DNA of 64,000 nt, taken from Ameyamaea chiangmaiensis (lineage in GTDB: Bacteria; Pseudomonadota; Alphaproteobacteria; Acetobacterales; Acetobacteraceae). Both the position numbers and the translations under genes were made by a program. Within the stretch, counting starts at the first letter, position 1. Every line of letters begins with the position of its first letter. The stretch lies in contig NZ_BAPT01000001.1 of NCBI RefSeq assembly GCF_025995235.1, forward strand, positions 85,870-149,869. Reading direction: 5' to 3'. Below are positions 25,582 to 33,386 of this stretch, piece by piece. Under the pieces are notes generated by a model, which did no database searches, was not told where the DNA came from, and worked only from the letters and a program-made list of their open reading frames with translations.

Positions 25582-27170
25582 GATGCCATGTCCATCCGGC
25601 TGACGTCTGCGACCGGTGCGAGAGGGAGAGAAAGATTGGCAGGGGGCGTCTCGGAAGCCGGCTCCAGGTCGGCCCAGAAGGGCTCGACGGCCTTCATCAG
25701 TCCCAGGAAGCGGCTATAGAGGGCTTCGTCCCGCGCCGATTGCGCCGTATCCGGCGCGTAGGTGCGCGCGGTAAGGTTGCAGGCAGAAACAGCAGTTTCG
25801 AGATCAGGGTGAAGTCCGCACGCGACCGCGCCGGTCATCGCGGCAGCAAGTGCGCCGGTTTCCAGAGCGCCGGCCGCTGGCTGGTTCGCGATGTGCACCG
25901 AGCGTCCGAGAATGTCGGCAAAACGCTGCGCGACCGCTGGTTCTCCCGATCCGCCACCGGCGATGCCCAGTCGCCCGACCGTCCAGTTCGCGGCAAGTGC
26001 ATCGACATGCAGCCGATGGTTGCAGATCATGCCTTCGAGAACGCTGCGTGCCAGATCGGCCCGCGTGTGCCAGCCGTGCATTCCGAAGAACGCCGCGCTG
26101 GACGGTCCGTCGACGGGGGCGCCGAACAGAAAGGGATGATAGAGCGGCACGCGATGTGTCGCGTCCGATCGCTTGAGCGCGGTCGCCAACTCGGCGAGCA
26201 TGGCGCTGACCGCGTCATCGTTGTCCGGCCAGCACAGACGGGCGAGCCATTCGAGATTCGTCGATGATGTCGGCGAAATGGCCATGCTGTTCCAGAGCCC
26301 GCGCCGGTATCCCGCGCGGCAGGCCCATTCCGTTCCCCAGACGGGGGTGTCGCAGAAGATCTCGTTGATTGAAAACGTGCCGGCCGTGATCGTCATGTCC
26401 CCGGCGTGGATGTTGCCAAGGCCAACGGCGGCGGCGGTGACGTCGTGCAGCCCGGTCGCAACGGGGGTGCCCGCCAGAAGCCCGGTCAGTGCCGCAGCAC
26501 TGGCGGAGATGGTGCCGGCCTGATCGCACGGCATCAGGATTGGCGGCAACGCGGGCCGGATCTCGGCAAGGCCCGTCACGTCGAGGATGTCGGTGCTGTA
26601 ATCCTGGGTGTGGAGATCGGTAAAACCGCTGCTGGCCTCGGTCAGATCCGTTGCGATCGTGCCGGTCAGGCACAGACGCAGCCAGTCTTTGCAAAAGAAC
26701 ACCGTCCCGATCGCCTGATAGCGCTCGGGTTCGTGATCGCGCATCCAGGCCAGCAGCGTCGGTGCCGAATATGGATACGGGCGCTGTCCGGACAGGGGCA
26801 TCAATTTTTCGAGCGTCCCATCGGCCGCCCAATCCGCATGCACCTGCCGCGCGCGACTGTCGAGGGACATGATGCCGTGCCCCAGAGGAGCCCCCGCCCG
26901 GTCGAGCACGAAGACGCCGTCACCATGGGCAGTGATCCCGACGCCTGCAATGGAACGTCCGTCAATTCCCGCATCGTCAAGCGCCAGACGGACTGTTTTC
27001 GCAATTGCGTGCCATGCCTCCGCCATATCGCGCTCGACGTGATAGGGGCGATCGGTGATCTGGCCGACCCTGGTCTTGCCGATGCCGACGGGCCGGCCAT
27101 GGGGATCGAAGACCACGGTCTTGGCGGTGGTGGAGCCGCAATCGATCCCGAGGACGTAGTGATTCGGCAT
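25578..27170 (-). CDS. FGGY-family polyol/ketose kinase (LyxK/EryA-like)
   Basis: A 530-residue carbohydrate kinase. The N-terminal phosphate motif is YVLGIDCGSTTAKTVVFDPHG, the middle has VFFCKDWLRLCLTGTIATDL and GLHDVTAAAVGLG, and the C-terminal nucleotide site is LGIAGGGSGEPAVAQRFADI. The overall pattern is closer to L-xylulose/erythritol kinases than to GlpK or XylB. ATG 27170 has GGAGG 5 bases upstream. It is the first gene of the minus operon and is coupled to the GlpD-like gene. Likely product is a polyol phosphate handed to that dehydrogenase; the actual polyol is not determined. Confidence 0.82.
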   Translation of the reverse strand: MPNHYVLGIDCGSTTAKTVVFDPHGRPVGIGKTRVGQITDRPYHVERDMAEAWHAIAKTVRLALDDAGIDGRSIAGVGITAHGDGVFVLDRAGAPLGHGIMSLDSRARQVHADWAADGTLEKLMPLSGQRPYPYSAPTLLAWMRDHEPERYQAIGTVFFCKDWLRLCLTGTIATDLTEASSGFTDLHTQDYSTDILDVTGLAEIRPALPPILMPCDQAGTISASAAALTGLLAGTPVATGLHDVTAAAVGLGNIHAGDMTITAGTFSINEIFCDTPVWGTEWACRAGYRRGLWNSMAISPTSSTNLEWLARLCWPDNDDAVSAMLAELATALKRSDATHRVPLYHPFLFGAPVDGPSSAAFFGMHGWHTRADLARSVLEGMICNHRLHVDALAANWTVGRLGIAGGGSGEPAVAQRFADILGRSVHIANQPAAGALETGALAAAMTGAVACGLHPDLETAVSACNLTARTYAPDTAQSARDEALYSRFLGLMKAVEPFWADLEPASETPPANLSLPLAPVADVSRMDMAS

Positions 27171-27227
27171 TCGGACCTCCGTGCCAGGAGGCTTCTTGCG
27201 GCCCCCGTTGCGTGAACGCGCCGTGTT

Positions 27228-27298
27228 GTTATGCGGCGTTATATTGGGCACATAGTTGTGTTATAATTTCTCTTGTCAAGGACGTTTTTGGTGATAAC
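27228..27298. promoter_or_regulatory. Divergent promoter/operator of the polyol locus
   Basis: An AT-rich control region. On the plus strand TATAAT (27262-27267) has a weak TTATAT 17 bases upstream. On the minus strand a perfect TTGACA (27279-27274) faces TATGTG (27254-27249) at 19 bases, so the two promoters overlap. GTTAT occurs at 27228, 27238 and 27260, and the inverted ATAAC at 27294 and 27351. These are candidate sites for the DeoR-family regulator encoded at 31878. Confidence 0.55.
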
Positions 27299-27371
27299 GT
27301 CCCGGACCAAGAGCTGCCTCGCGAGTCCGGCGATGGGGCAGGCCATAATAATAACAAGGAGGTTTCCCGAG

Positions 27372-28985
27372 ATGGTGAACCGTGTCGCGCCGCCTGAATC
27401 AGCGCCGTCCCCTGTGCCGGGCTTCGTTATGGAGGCGGCGTCCGCCTGCCTGGATCCGGAGGTCGAGGCGCGTCAGGGAACGGCCATCCGGCTGGACAAT
27501 GTCGAAAAGGGTTTTGACGGCGTTCCGGTGCTGCGGAACATCACCGTGGGGTTCCGCCCAGGCACCGTCAACGTGCTGGCGGGCGAGAACGGGGCCGGTA
27601 AATCAACGCTGTTTCGGATTATTTCCGGACAGCACGCGCCAGACTCGGGCGCGTTGTATCTGCATGGCGACCTGGTCCGGACCTATTCGCCGCGTCACGC
27701 CCAGACGCTGGGTGTCTCGATCATCCCGCAGGAACTAGCCCCGATTCCGGACATGCGGCTGTGGCAGAATCTTCTGGTCGGTCACGAAAGTGTCAGCCTT
27801 GGCGGGTTCCTGCGTCGCCGCGCGATGATCGAGCAGGCGGCCGCGATGCTCCGGGGTGTGGGGATGACCCTCGATCCCGAAACGCCGATGAAGGAACTGG
27901 GTGTCGCCGAGACACAGATGGTGGAAATTCTAAAGGCGACATCGTGGGATTCCCGCATCGTTCTGATGGATGAGCCGAGTTCGTCGCTGTCTTCGCGCGA
28001 GACGGAGCAGTTGTTCAAGGTGATCGCAATGTTGCGCGCCAAGGGTGCGTGCATTCTCTACACCAGCCATCGCATGGAGGAGATCGAACAGATTTCCGAC
28101 ACGGTCGCAATTATGCGCGATGGCCACATCGTCAGTCACGAAGCGACGGGAAGCCAGACGGAGCACCAGATCATTGCAGCGATGGTTGGCCGCGAACTGA
28201 CCGAATTGTTCCCGAACCGCGTGATGGCGCCAGCAGGTTCGCCCGTCGTGCTGTCCGTGCGGGACATGACGGTGCGCGGCTACGATGCCTGTGTGTCGCT
28301 TGATGTCCGGGCGGGCGAGATCCTGGGTCTGGGAGGCCTTGTCGGCGCGGGTCGGAGCGAATTGCTTGAAGCGATCTTTGGCACGCGCGCGGGCACGGGT
28401 CATGTGACGATTGACGGGCAGCCGGTGCGCAGTGGCTCGCCGTCCGCGGCAATCCGCGCGGGTATGGCGATGGTGCCGGAAGATCGCAAGCACGCGGGCG
28501 TTCTGACCGCGATGTCGATCATGGACAACGTGACGTTGCCCTACCTCGATCGGTTTGAGGTCGGCGCGGGCTTTCTGAGTCCGGCGCGCCGACGCGAACA
28601 GACGGAAAAGATCCTGTTGGCCACGCGCGTGGCCTGCACCGGCCCGTTACAGAAAGTGGCGCATCTGTCGGGTGGAAACCAGCAGAAGGTGGCACTCGCG
28701 CGCTGGCTGGTCGGCAAGAAGCCGCGGCTGTTGATCCTGGACGAACCGACGCGCGGGATCGATGTGGGCGCGCGGTCGGAACTCTACCGCCTGTTCAATG
28801 AGCTTGCCGCCGAAGGTGTCGCGATCCTGCTCGCGTCGTCGGACATGCCGGAGCTGATCAACCTCTCGCACCGAGTACTGGTGCTGCGCGGCGGTGCGAT
28901 CATGGGTGAATTGTCAAAAGAAGAACTGGATCAGGAAAAGATCCTGCGCCTTGCCATGGGGAAGACGTCCAATGTTGCTCACTGA
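27372..28985 (+). CDS. Sugar ABC transporter, ATP-binding protein (two NBDs)
   Basis: A 537-residue ATPase with two nucleotide-binding domains, as in RbsA/XylG/EryE importers. Domain 1: Walker A GENGAGKSTLFRI, Walker B IVLMDEPSSSLS. Domain 2: degenerate Walker A GLVGAGRSELLEAIFG, signature LSGGNQQKVALARWL, Walker B LLILDEPTRGIDVG. ATG 27372 is preceded by AAGGAGG at 27356-27362; in-frame codons upstream to 27273 lack a binding site. It is first of the plus operon, with the permease gene overlapping by 14 bases. The linked catabolic genes suggest a polyol or ketose substrate. Confidence 0.9.
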   Translation: MVNRVAPPESAPSPVPGFVMEAASACLDPEVEARQGTAIRLDNVEKGFDGVPVLRNITVGFRPGTVNVLAGENGAGKSTLFRIISGQHAPDSGALYLHGDLVRTYSPRHAQTLGVSIIPQELAPIPDMRLWQNLLVGHESVSLGGFLRRRAMIEQAAAMLRGVGMTLDPETPMKELGVAETQMVEILKATSWDSRIVLMDEPSSSLSSRETEQLFKVIAMLRAKGACILYTSHRMEEIEQISDTVAIMRDGHIVSHEATGSQTEHQIIAAMVGRELTELFPNRVMAPAGSPVVLSVRDMTVRGYDACVSLDVRAGEILGLGGLVGAGRSELLEAIFGTRAGTGHVTIDGQPVRSGSPSAAIRAGMAMVPEDRKHAGVLTAMSIMDNVTLPYLDRFEVGAGFLSPARRREQTEKILLATRVACTGPLQKVAHLSGGNQQKVALARWLVGKKPRLLILDEPTRGIDVGARSELYRLFNELAAEGVAILLASSDMPELINLSHRVLVLRGGAIMGELSKEELDQEKILRLAMGKTSNVAH

Positions 28986-29991
28986 AACGCTGCCTTCGGC
29001 CAAGCAGCCGTCGCCCCCGGGCCGGCCGCGCTTGCCACACTGGGATCGCCAAACGATCATGCGTTTCGCGATCCGTTATTCGCTGGTTCTGATATTGTCC
29101 GTTTTCATTATCGGACTTGCGATCTCGAATCACAACTTCCTGACGGTTTCGAATCTTAACGTCATTCTGATCCAGGTGTCGGCCAATGCGCTTCTGGCGA
29201 CGGGTGCGACCTTTGTGATTCTGACCGGCGGCATCGACCTGTCGGTCGGCAGTATCGTGGGTCTGGCGGGCGTGGCCGGCGCCATGTTCGGCCAGAACGA
29301 CGGGGCATGGCCGTGCGCCGAGGCGATCGGCGCGGGACTTCTGGCCGGTCTGGCGGTGGGGGCGTTCAATGGCGCGCTGACGGCCTATGCACGGGTGCCG
29401 GCGTTCGTCGCGACGCTCGGGAACATGACGGTGGCGTCCGGCATCGCGTTTGTCCTGAGCAATGGTCAGCCGATTTCGGGCCTTTCGGACCAATTCATGA
29501 TGCTGTCCGGGCAGGTCGGTTTTCTGGCGATGCCTGTGCTGGTGATGCTGGTGGTTGTGGCGGTTTCGTGGATCGTGCTGGGGCGCACGCGCTTTGGGAT
29601 GCATGTCTACGCGGTCGGCGGCAACAGCTACGCGGCCCGCGTCGCGGGCATCAACACCGCGCGCGTCAAGATGCTTGTCTATGTGATTTCGGGCGGCCTG
29701 GCCGGCATGGCGGGCCTGCTTCTGGCGGCCCGGGCGACGGCGGGCATCGCGACGACCGGCAGCGGGTATGAGCTGAACGCGATCGCGGCGGCGGTGATCG
29801 GCGGCATCAGCCTCGCCGGTGGGCGTGGCTCGATCGCTGGAACGGTCATGGGTTTTCTGATGATCGGTGTTCTGGACAACGGATTGAACATCATCAACGT
29901 ATCCCCCTTCTATCAGGAAATCGTCAAAGGTCTGATCATCATTGGTGCCGTGTTTGCCGACAGTGTCAGCCGTGCCGGTGAAGAACGTTAA
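28972..29991 (+). CDS. Sugar ABC transporter permease
   Basis: A 339-residue RbsC/EryF-type inner-membrane permease with eight to ten hydrophobic segments. The family segment GATFVILTGGIDLSVGSIVG lies near residue 80, and AVGGNSYAARVAGI (the cytoplasmic coupling loop region) near 215, followed by AAAVIGGISLAGGRGSIAGT. ATG 28972 overlaps the end of the ATPase gene, typical of these operons. It would form the channel with the ATPase and binding protein on either side. Substrate specificity is set elsewhere. Confidence 0.9.
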   Translation: MLLTETLPSAKQPSPPGRPRLPHWDRQTIMRFAIRYSLVLILSVFIIGLAISNHNFLTVSNLNVILIQVSANALLATGATFVILTGGIDLSVGSIVGLAGVAGAMFGQNDGAWPCAEAIGAGLLAGLAVGAFNGALTAYARVPAFVATLGNMTVASGIAFVLSNGQPISGLSDQFMMLSGQVGFLAMPVLVMLVVVAVSWIVLGRTRFGMHVYAVGGNSYAARVAGINTARVKMLVYVISGGLAGMAGLLLAARATAGIATTGSGYELNAIAAAVIGGISLAGGRGSIAGTVMGFLMIGVLDNGLNIINVSPFYQEIVKGLIIIGAVFADSVSRAGEER

Positions 29992-30028
29992 GACAACTTA
30001 CATTCTCAAGAACGATAAAAAGAATCGG

Positions 30029-31072
30029 ATGAAATCGATGGCTCTTGTTACGTCCCTGCGCCGCCTTGCCGGAGCGGCCGCCCTCATGCTTGCTGGCACG
30101 GCGATTGTCTCGCAGGCACATGCTGACGCACAGCACCCCGTGATCGGCTTCACGGTGTATGAAATGAGTTCCTTCATTTCGCTCGGGCAGAAAGGTGCCC
30201 AGGCGATCGCGGAGAAGAACGGCGCGACGCTGTTGTGGAACTCCGCGAATGAAGACGTGAACACGCAGGTTTCGCATATTCAGCAGTATATCAACCGCAA
30301 GGTCGATGCGATCATCATCTGTCCGGTGAATTCGTCCACCCTGGCACCCGAGGTCGATGCAGCACGCAAGGCGGGAATCCCGGTCTTCTTTGCCAATATC
30401 AGCGTGCCGGAGACCGTCTTGAAGAACGCGGTGGCCTATGTCGGTCCCGATGACGTGAAGGCGGGCGAGCAGGAGGCCGATCACATGGTCAAGGCCCTGG
30501 GCGGCAAGGGCAAGGTCGTCGTCATTCAGGGACCTCTGGGCCAGTCGGCGGAAATCGACCGCACGCAGGGCATCAAGAACGTGCTGGCGAAAAATCCGGG
30601 CGTGGAACTGGCAGCGATCCAGCCGGGCAACTGGCTGCGCACCAAGGCATATTCCCTGACGCAGGACTGGTTGTCGCGTTATGGTTCTGAGCTGGGCGGC
30701 ATCATCGCCGAGAACGACGACATGGCGGTCGGCGCCATCCAGGCACTGCGCGAGCGGGGACTGGCAGGCAAAATTCCGGTTGTCGGCATTGACGGCATCA
30801 AGGACGGCATGCGTGCGGTGCGGGACGGTACGCTGATCGAGACCAACCTGCAGAACGGGCCGCTGGAACTGGGCATGGCCGTTCAGGTGGCGGTGGACCA
30901 TCTGCAGGGCAAGCAGGTTCCCAGGATGGCGCTGTTCACGATGCCCGAGCTCACGAAGGACAATGTCGGGCATTACTACGACCAGTTGTATGGAGACCTG
31001 CCGAAGTTCATCTCCGAACTGCCTGACAGGGTCCGCCAGAACCTGACATCCGGCCATTATTCCGAACAGTAA
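30029..31072 (+). CDS. Periplasmic sugar-binding protein
   Basis: A 347-residue type I periplasmic binding protein (RbsB/EryG class). Residues 1-33 are a signal peptide (RLAGAAALMLAGTAIVSQAHA). Mature features: FISLGQKGAQAIAEKNGATL, DAIIICPVNSSTLAPEVDAA with the IPVFFANI beta strand, and the hinge-side GGIIAENDDMAVGAIQALRE with VVGIDGIKDGM. ATG 30029 gives a sensible signal; the frame runs on to 29942 inside the permease gene without support. It should capture the polyol or ketose for the importer. Confidence 0.9.
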   Translation: MKSMALVTSLRRLAGAAALMLAGTAIVSQAHADAQHPVIGFTVYEMSSFISLGQKGAQAIAEKNGATLLWNSANEDVNTQVSHIQQYINRKVDAIIICPVNSSTLAPEVDAARKAGIPVFFANISVPETVLKNAVAYVGPDDVKAGEQEADHMVKALGGKGKVVVIQGPLGQSAEIDRTQGIKNVLAKNPGVELAAIQPGNWLRTKAYSLTQDWLSRYGSELGGIIAENDDMAVGAIQALRERGLAGKIPVVGIDGIKDGMRAVRDGTLIETNLQNGPLELGMAVQVAVDHLQGKQVPRMALFTMPELTKDNVGHYYDQLYGDLPKFISELPDRVRQNLTSGHYSEQ

Positions 31073-31092
31073 GGCAGAAGGTGCACACCGGA

Positions 31093-31860
31093 ATGACGAA
31101 TTCTCAGGCCAGACACTGGATCGGTACCAGCTGGAAGATGAACAAGACTCTGCCCGAGGCAGCAGAGTTTGCGAAACGCCTGCTGGGTGTCGATATCCCG
31201 GGTTCGGTTCAGCCTTTCGTCATTCCCCCCTTTACGGCACTGGCGTCGGTCGCGACCATCCTGCGTGACAGTGGGGTGTTGGTCGGCGCGCAGACCATGC
31301 ACTGGGCCGACCAGGGCTCATGGACCGGGGAGATTTCCGCGCCCATGCTGGTCGATGCGGGGGCGCAACTTGTCGAACTTGGCCACTCCGAACGCCGGCA
31401 GCATTTCGGAGAGACCGATCACACCGTCAATCTGAAGGTGTTGTCCGCGTTGCGGCACGGTCTGATCCCCCTGATCTGCATCGGCGAGGATCATGACGAG
31501 CGTGCCTGGGGTGTAGCCCGGGCGACTCTGGAACGTCAGATCCGGGTCGCGCTTCTGGGCGTGCGGCCAGACGAGGCCCATCGCGTCGTCCTTGCGTATG
31601 AGCCCGTGTGGGCGATCGGGGAGACCGGGCGCCCGGCCCCGGCCGATCTCGTTGCGCAGACGCACCGGGATATACGTCGCATACTCGTTGACATGGGGAC
31701 CGGCTTCGCCGGGCTCAGGATCCTGTATGGCGGCAGCGTCTCGCCGGACAACGCTCCGGATTATCTCGACAGTCCAGACGTCGGCGGCTTGTTCGTCGGG
31801 CGCTCGGCGTGGAATGTGGACGGGTATCAGTCTATATTAAGGGCTGGTGCACCCTCATAA
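31093..31860 (+). CDS. Triose-isomerase homologue of the EryH/LerI type
   Basis: A 255-residue TIM-barrel isomerase. Catalytic residues of the family are in place: Lys15 in TSWKMNKT, His98 in ELGHSERR, and Glu in LAYEPVWAIGE, with phosphate-site GGSVSPDN and GLFVGRSAW. The sequence differs from housekeeping TPI by TSWKMNKT in place of the usual NWKMN, and by VGAQTMHWADQGSWTGEISA. These features recall TpiA2/EryH of Brucella, an L-erythrulose-1-phosphate isomerase. I start at ATG 31093 (AGAAGG upstream). Glycolytic TPI activity is possible but seems secondary. Confidence 0.8.
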   Translation: MTNSQARHWIGTSWKMNKTLPEAAEFAKRLLGVDIPGSVQPFVIPPFTALASVATILRDSGVLVGAQTMHWADQGSWTGEISAPMLVDAGAQLVELGHSERRQHFGETDHTVNLKVLSALRHGLIPLICIGEDHDERAWGVARATLERQIRVALLGVRPDEAHRVVLAYEPVWAIGETGRPAPADLVAQTHRDIRRILVDMGTGFAGLRILYGGSVSPDNAPDYLDSPDVGGLFVGRSAWNVDGYQSILRAGAPS

Positions 31861-31877
31861 CGCGGGATTGGGATCGG

Positions 31878-32717
31878 ATGGCGAGTACGACGACAGGCGA
31901 TCGAACACAGCGTAGCCGTTTGATGGATATTCAGGGCGATCAGAGTGCGGGCGAGATTCGCCGCAGGCAGATCCTGAACGCCGTGATCGACGCTGGCACG
32001 GCGCAGATCGATGAACTTGCCGCGGCTCTCTCGGTCAGTCGCATGACCATTCATCGTGATATCCAGCAGCTTGTCGAGCAGGGTCTGGTGCGCAAGGTGC
32101 ACGGTGGTGTAACGAGCCTCGCGTCGTCCCTCGTCGAGAGCACGATTTTCTTTCGCTCCCGGCAGGAGGAGGCGTGCAAGCACGCTATCGCGCAAAAGGC
32201 GGTGTCCCTGGTCGAGCCCGGGCAGGCCATCGTGCTTGACGACTCCACCACCGTTGCCGCGATGCTGCCGTTTCTGCCCGCGCTCAAGCCGCTGACCGTG
32301 ATCTCAAACGGTCTGCGGGTGATTCAGACGTTGAGTGGCGAAGCCGGGATGCGCGTCATCAGCCTCGGCGGCACGTATGTTGCCGCCCACGACGCGTTTT
32401 TCGGGCTTTTGTGCGAACAGGCGGCCCAGTCGTTGCGCGCGAACATTCTGTTCATGTCCAGTTCCACGGTGCACGGTCTGACAGCCTTCCATCAGGATCA
32501 GGACATCGTGAAGGCGAAGCGTACGTTGATGGAGACGGTCGATTTTCGGGTGCTGCTGATCGACAGCAGCAAGTTCGGGCGCACGGCCCTGCACCGTCTG
32601 GCGGCACTGTCCGAATTCGATCTGGTGATCACCGACAGCAACCTGCCGTCCGAAACGCGCGAAGACCTGGAGGCGAGCAACATCCGCCACGAGATCGTGC
32701 ATGTCCGCCGTGCCTGA
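31878..32717 (+). CDS. DeoR/GlpR-family transcriptional regulator
   Basis: A 279-residue repressor-type protein. Residues about 30-85 form the DeoR winged helix (RRRQILNAVIDAGTAQIDEL, then AALSVSRMTIHRDIQQLVEQ and VRKVHGGVT). The C-terminal sensor domain (about 95-275) is the isomerase-like fold with LVEPGQAIVLDDSTTVAAML and VLLIDSSKFGRTALH. These proteins sense sugar phosphates. It is the last gene of the transporter operon and is the obvious candidate to control the divergent promoters near 27.25 kb. The upstream in-frame extension to 31809 overlaps the isomerase gene and is rejected. Confidence 0.88.
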   Translation: MASTTTGDRTQRSRLMDIQGDQSAGEIRRRQILNAVIDAGTAQIDELAAALSVSRMTIHRDIQQLVEQGLVRKVHGGVTSLASSLVESTIFFRSRQEEACKHAIAQKAVSLVEPGQAIVLDDSTTVAAMLPFLPALKPLTVISNGLRVIQTLSGEAGMRVISLGGTYVAAHDAFFGLLCEQAAQSLRANILFMSSSTVHGLTAFHQDQDIVKAKRTLMETVDFRVLLIDSSKFGRTALHRLAALSEFDLVITDSNLPSETREDLEASNIRHEIVHVRRA

Positions 32718-32732
32718 CCGTCGCGCCGGCTG

Positions 32733-33191
32733 TCAGTCGTCGGGACAGCGATGCGTCGAGCCGGGAAAGTCCGAGCATGCGCCCGTGCGTGCGTCCCAGC
32801 GCCACGTCATCATCGGTCCGGCCATGCCATCCGGCTTGACCTGCGATATCACCGCCAGAAGGCGCGAGACCCTGCCGCGTGTGTAGCCGAGATCGACAAA
32901 GCCGCTGAACGCGCCCGGGTCGCGGCTGGCGCTTTCGAAATGGACGGGCTTTCCCCCCTTGCCGGGGACACCCATGCGCGCCGTCACCTGTGCCTCGGTC
33001 GCATGACGAAGTCCCTCCAGCACGGGTTCGGACAGGCTGAGGCACGTCACGTCGGGCCGTTCGTCATCGGCCGGAAGTGCGGTCCAGCACGCCGCCTGGG
33101 CGGGATAACCATGGGCGGCATAGGCCCGCCTGGCTCCCGAAACAGGAGTCGCGAGCAGGCAGACGGCCAGGCCGCAGAAGAGTGGCTTCAT
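32733..33191 (-). CDS. Small secreted protein, unknown
   Basis: A 152-residue protein with a predicted signal peptide (MKPLFCGLAVCLLATPVSGA, then RRAYAAHGYP). The mature part has several cysteines (QAACWTAL, VTCLSLSEP, GACSDF, HRCPDD) that could form disulfides in the periplasm, and a segment resembling VDLGYTRGRVSRLLAVISQV. I do not recognise the family. It is convergent with the DeoR gene (15-base gap) and divergent from the TonB receptor. The ORF could be opened further upstream to 33332, but that would lose the signal peptide. Confidence 0.55.
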   Translation of the reverse strand: MKPLFCGLAVCLLATPVSGARRAYAAHGYPAQAACWTALPADDERPDVTCLSLSEPVLEGLRHATEAQVTARMGVPGKGGKPVHFESASRDPGAFSGFVDLGYTRGRVSRLLAVISQVKPDGMAGPMMTWRWDARTGACSDFPGSTHRCPDD

Positions 33192-33315
33192 GACGGGCAC
33201 CTTTACAGCGGAGAACGCCGGGTCGGCATCGCGCCATTTCCGGCCGTCGTCAAGCGCTTGGCGGCTATGTCCGGGACACGGGAGCAGACGCGCGTGCATA
33301 TACCGTGCATTCATG

Positions 33316-33344
33316 TTGCGACTAAGTTGCAATTTCAGTATAGG
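33316..33344 (+). promoter_or_regulatory. Receptor promoter overlapped by a Fur-like palindrome
   Basis: TTGCGA (33316-33321) and TATAGG (33339-33344) are 17 bases apart. A 17-bp imperfect palindrome, TTGCGACTAAGTTGCAA (33316-33332; TTGC.ACT/AGT.GCAA arms), covers the -35 box, a layout expected for iron-dependent repression. Whether Fur or another regulator binds is inferred. Confidence 0.6.
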
Positions 33345-33386
33345 AACCGTACGTCCGGTCTGGAACCGCCTGTCTCCGAGGGTACC

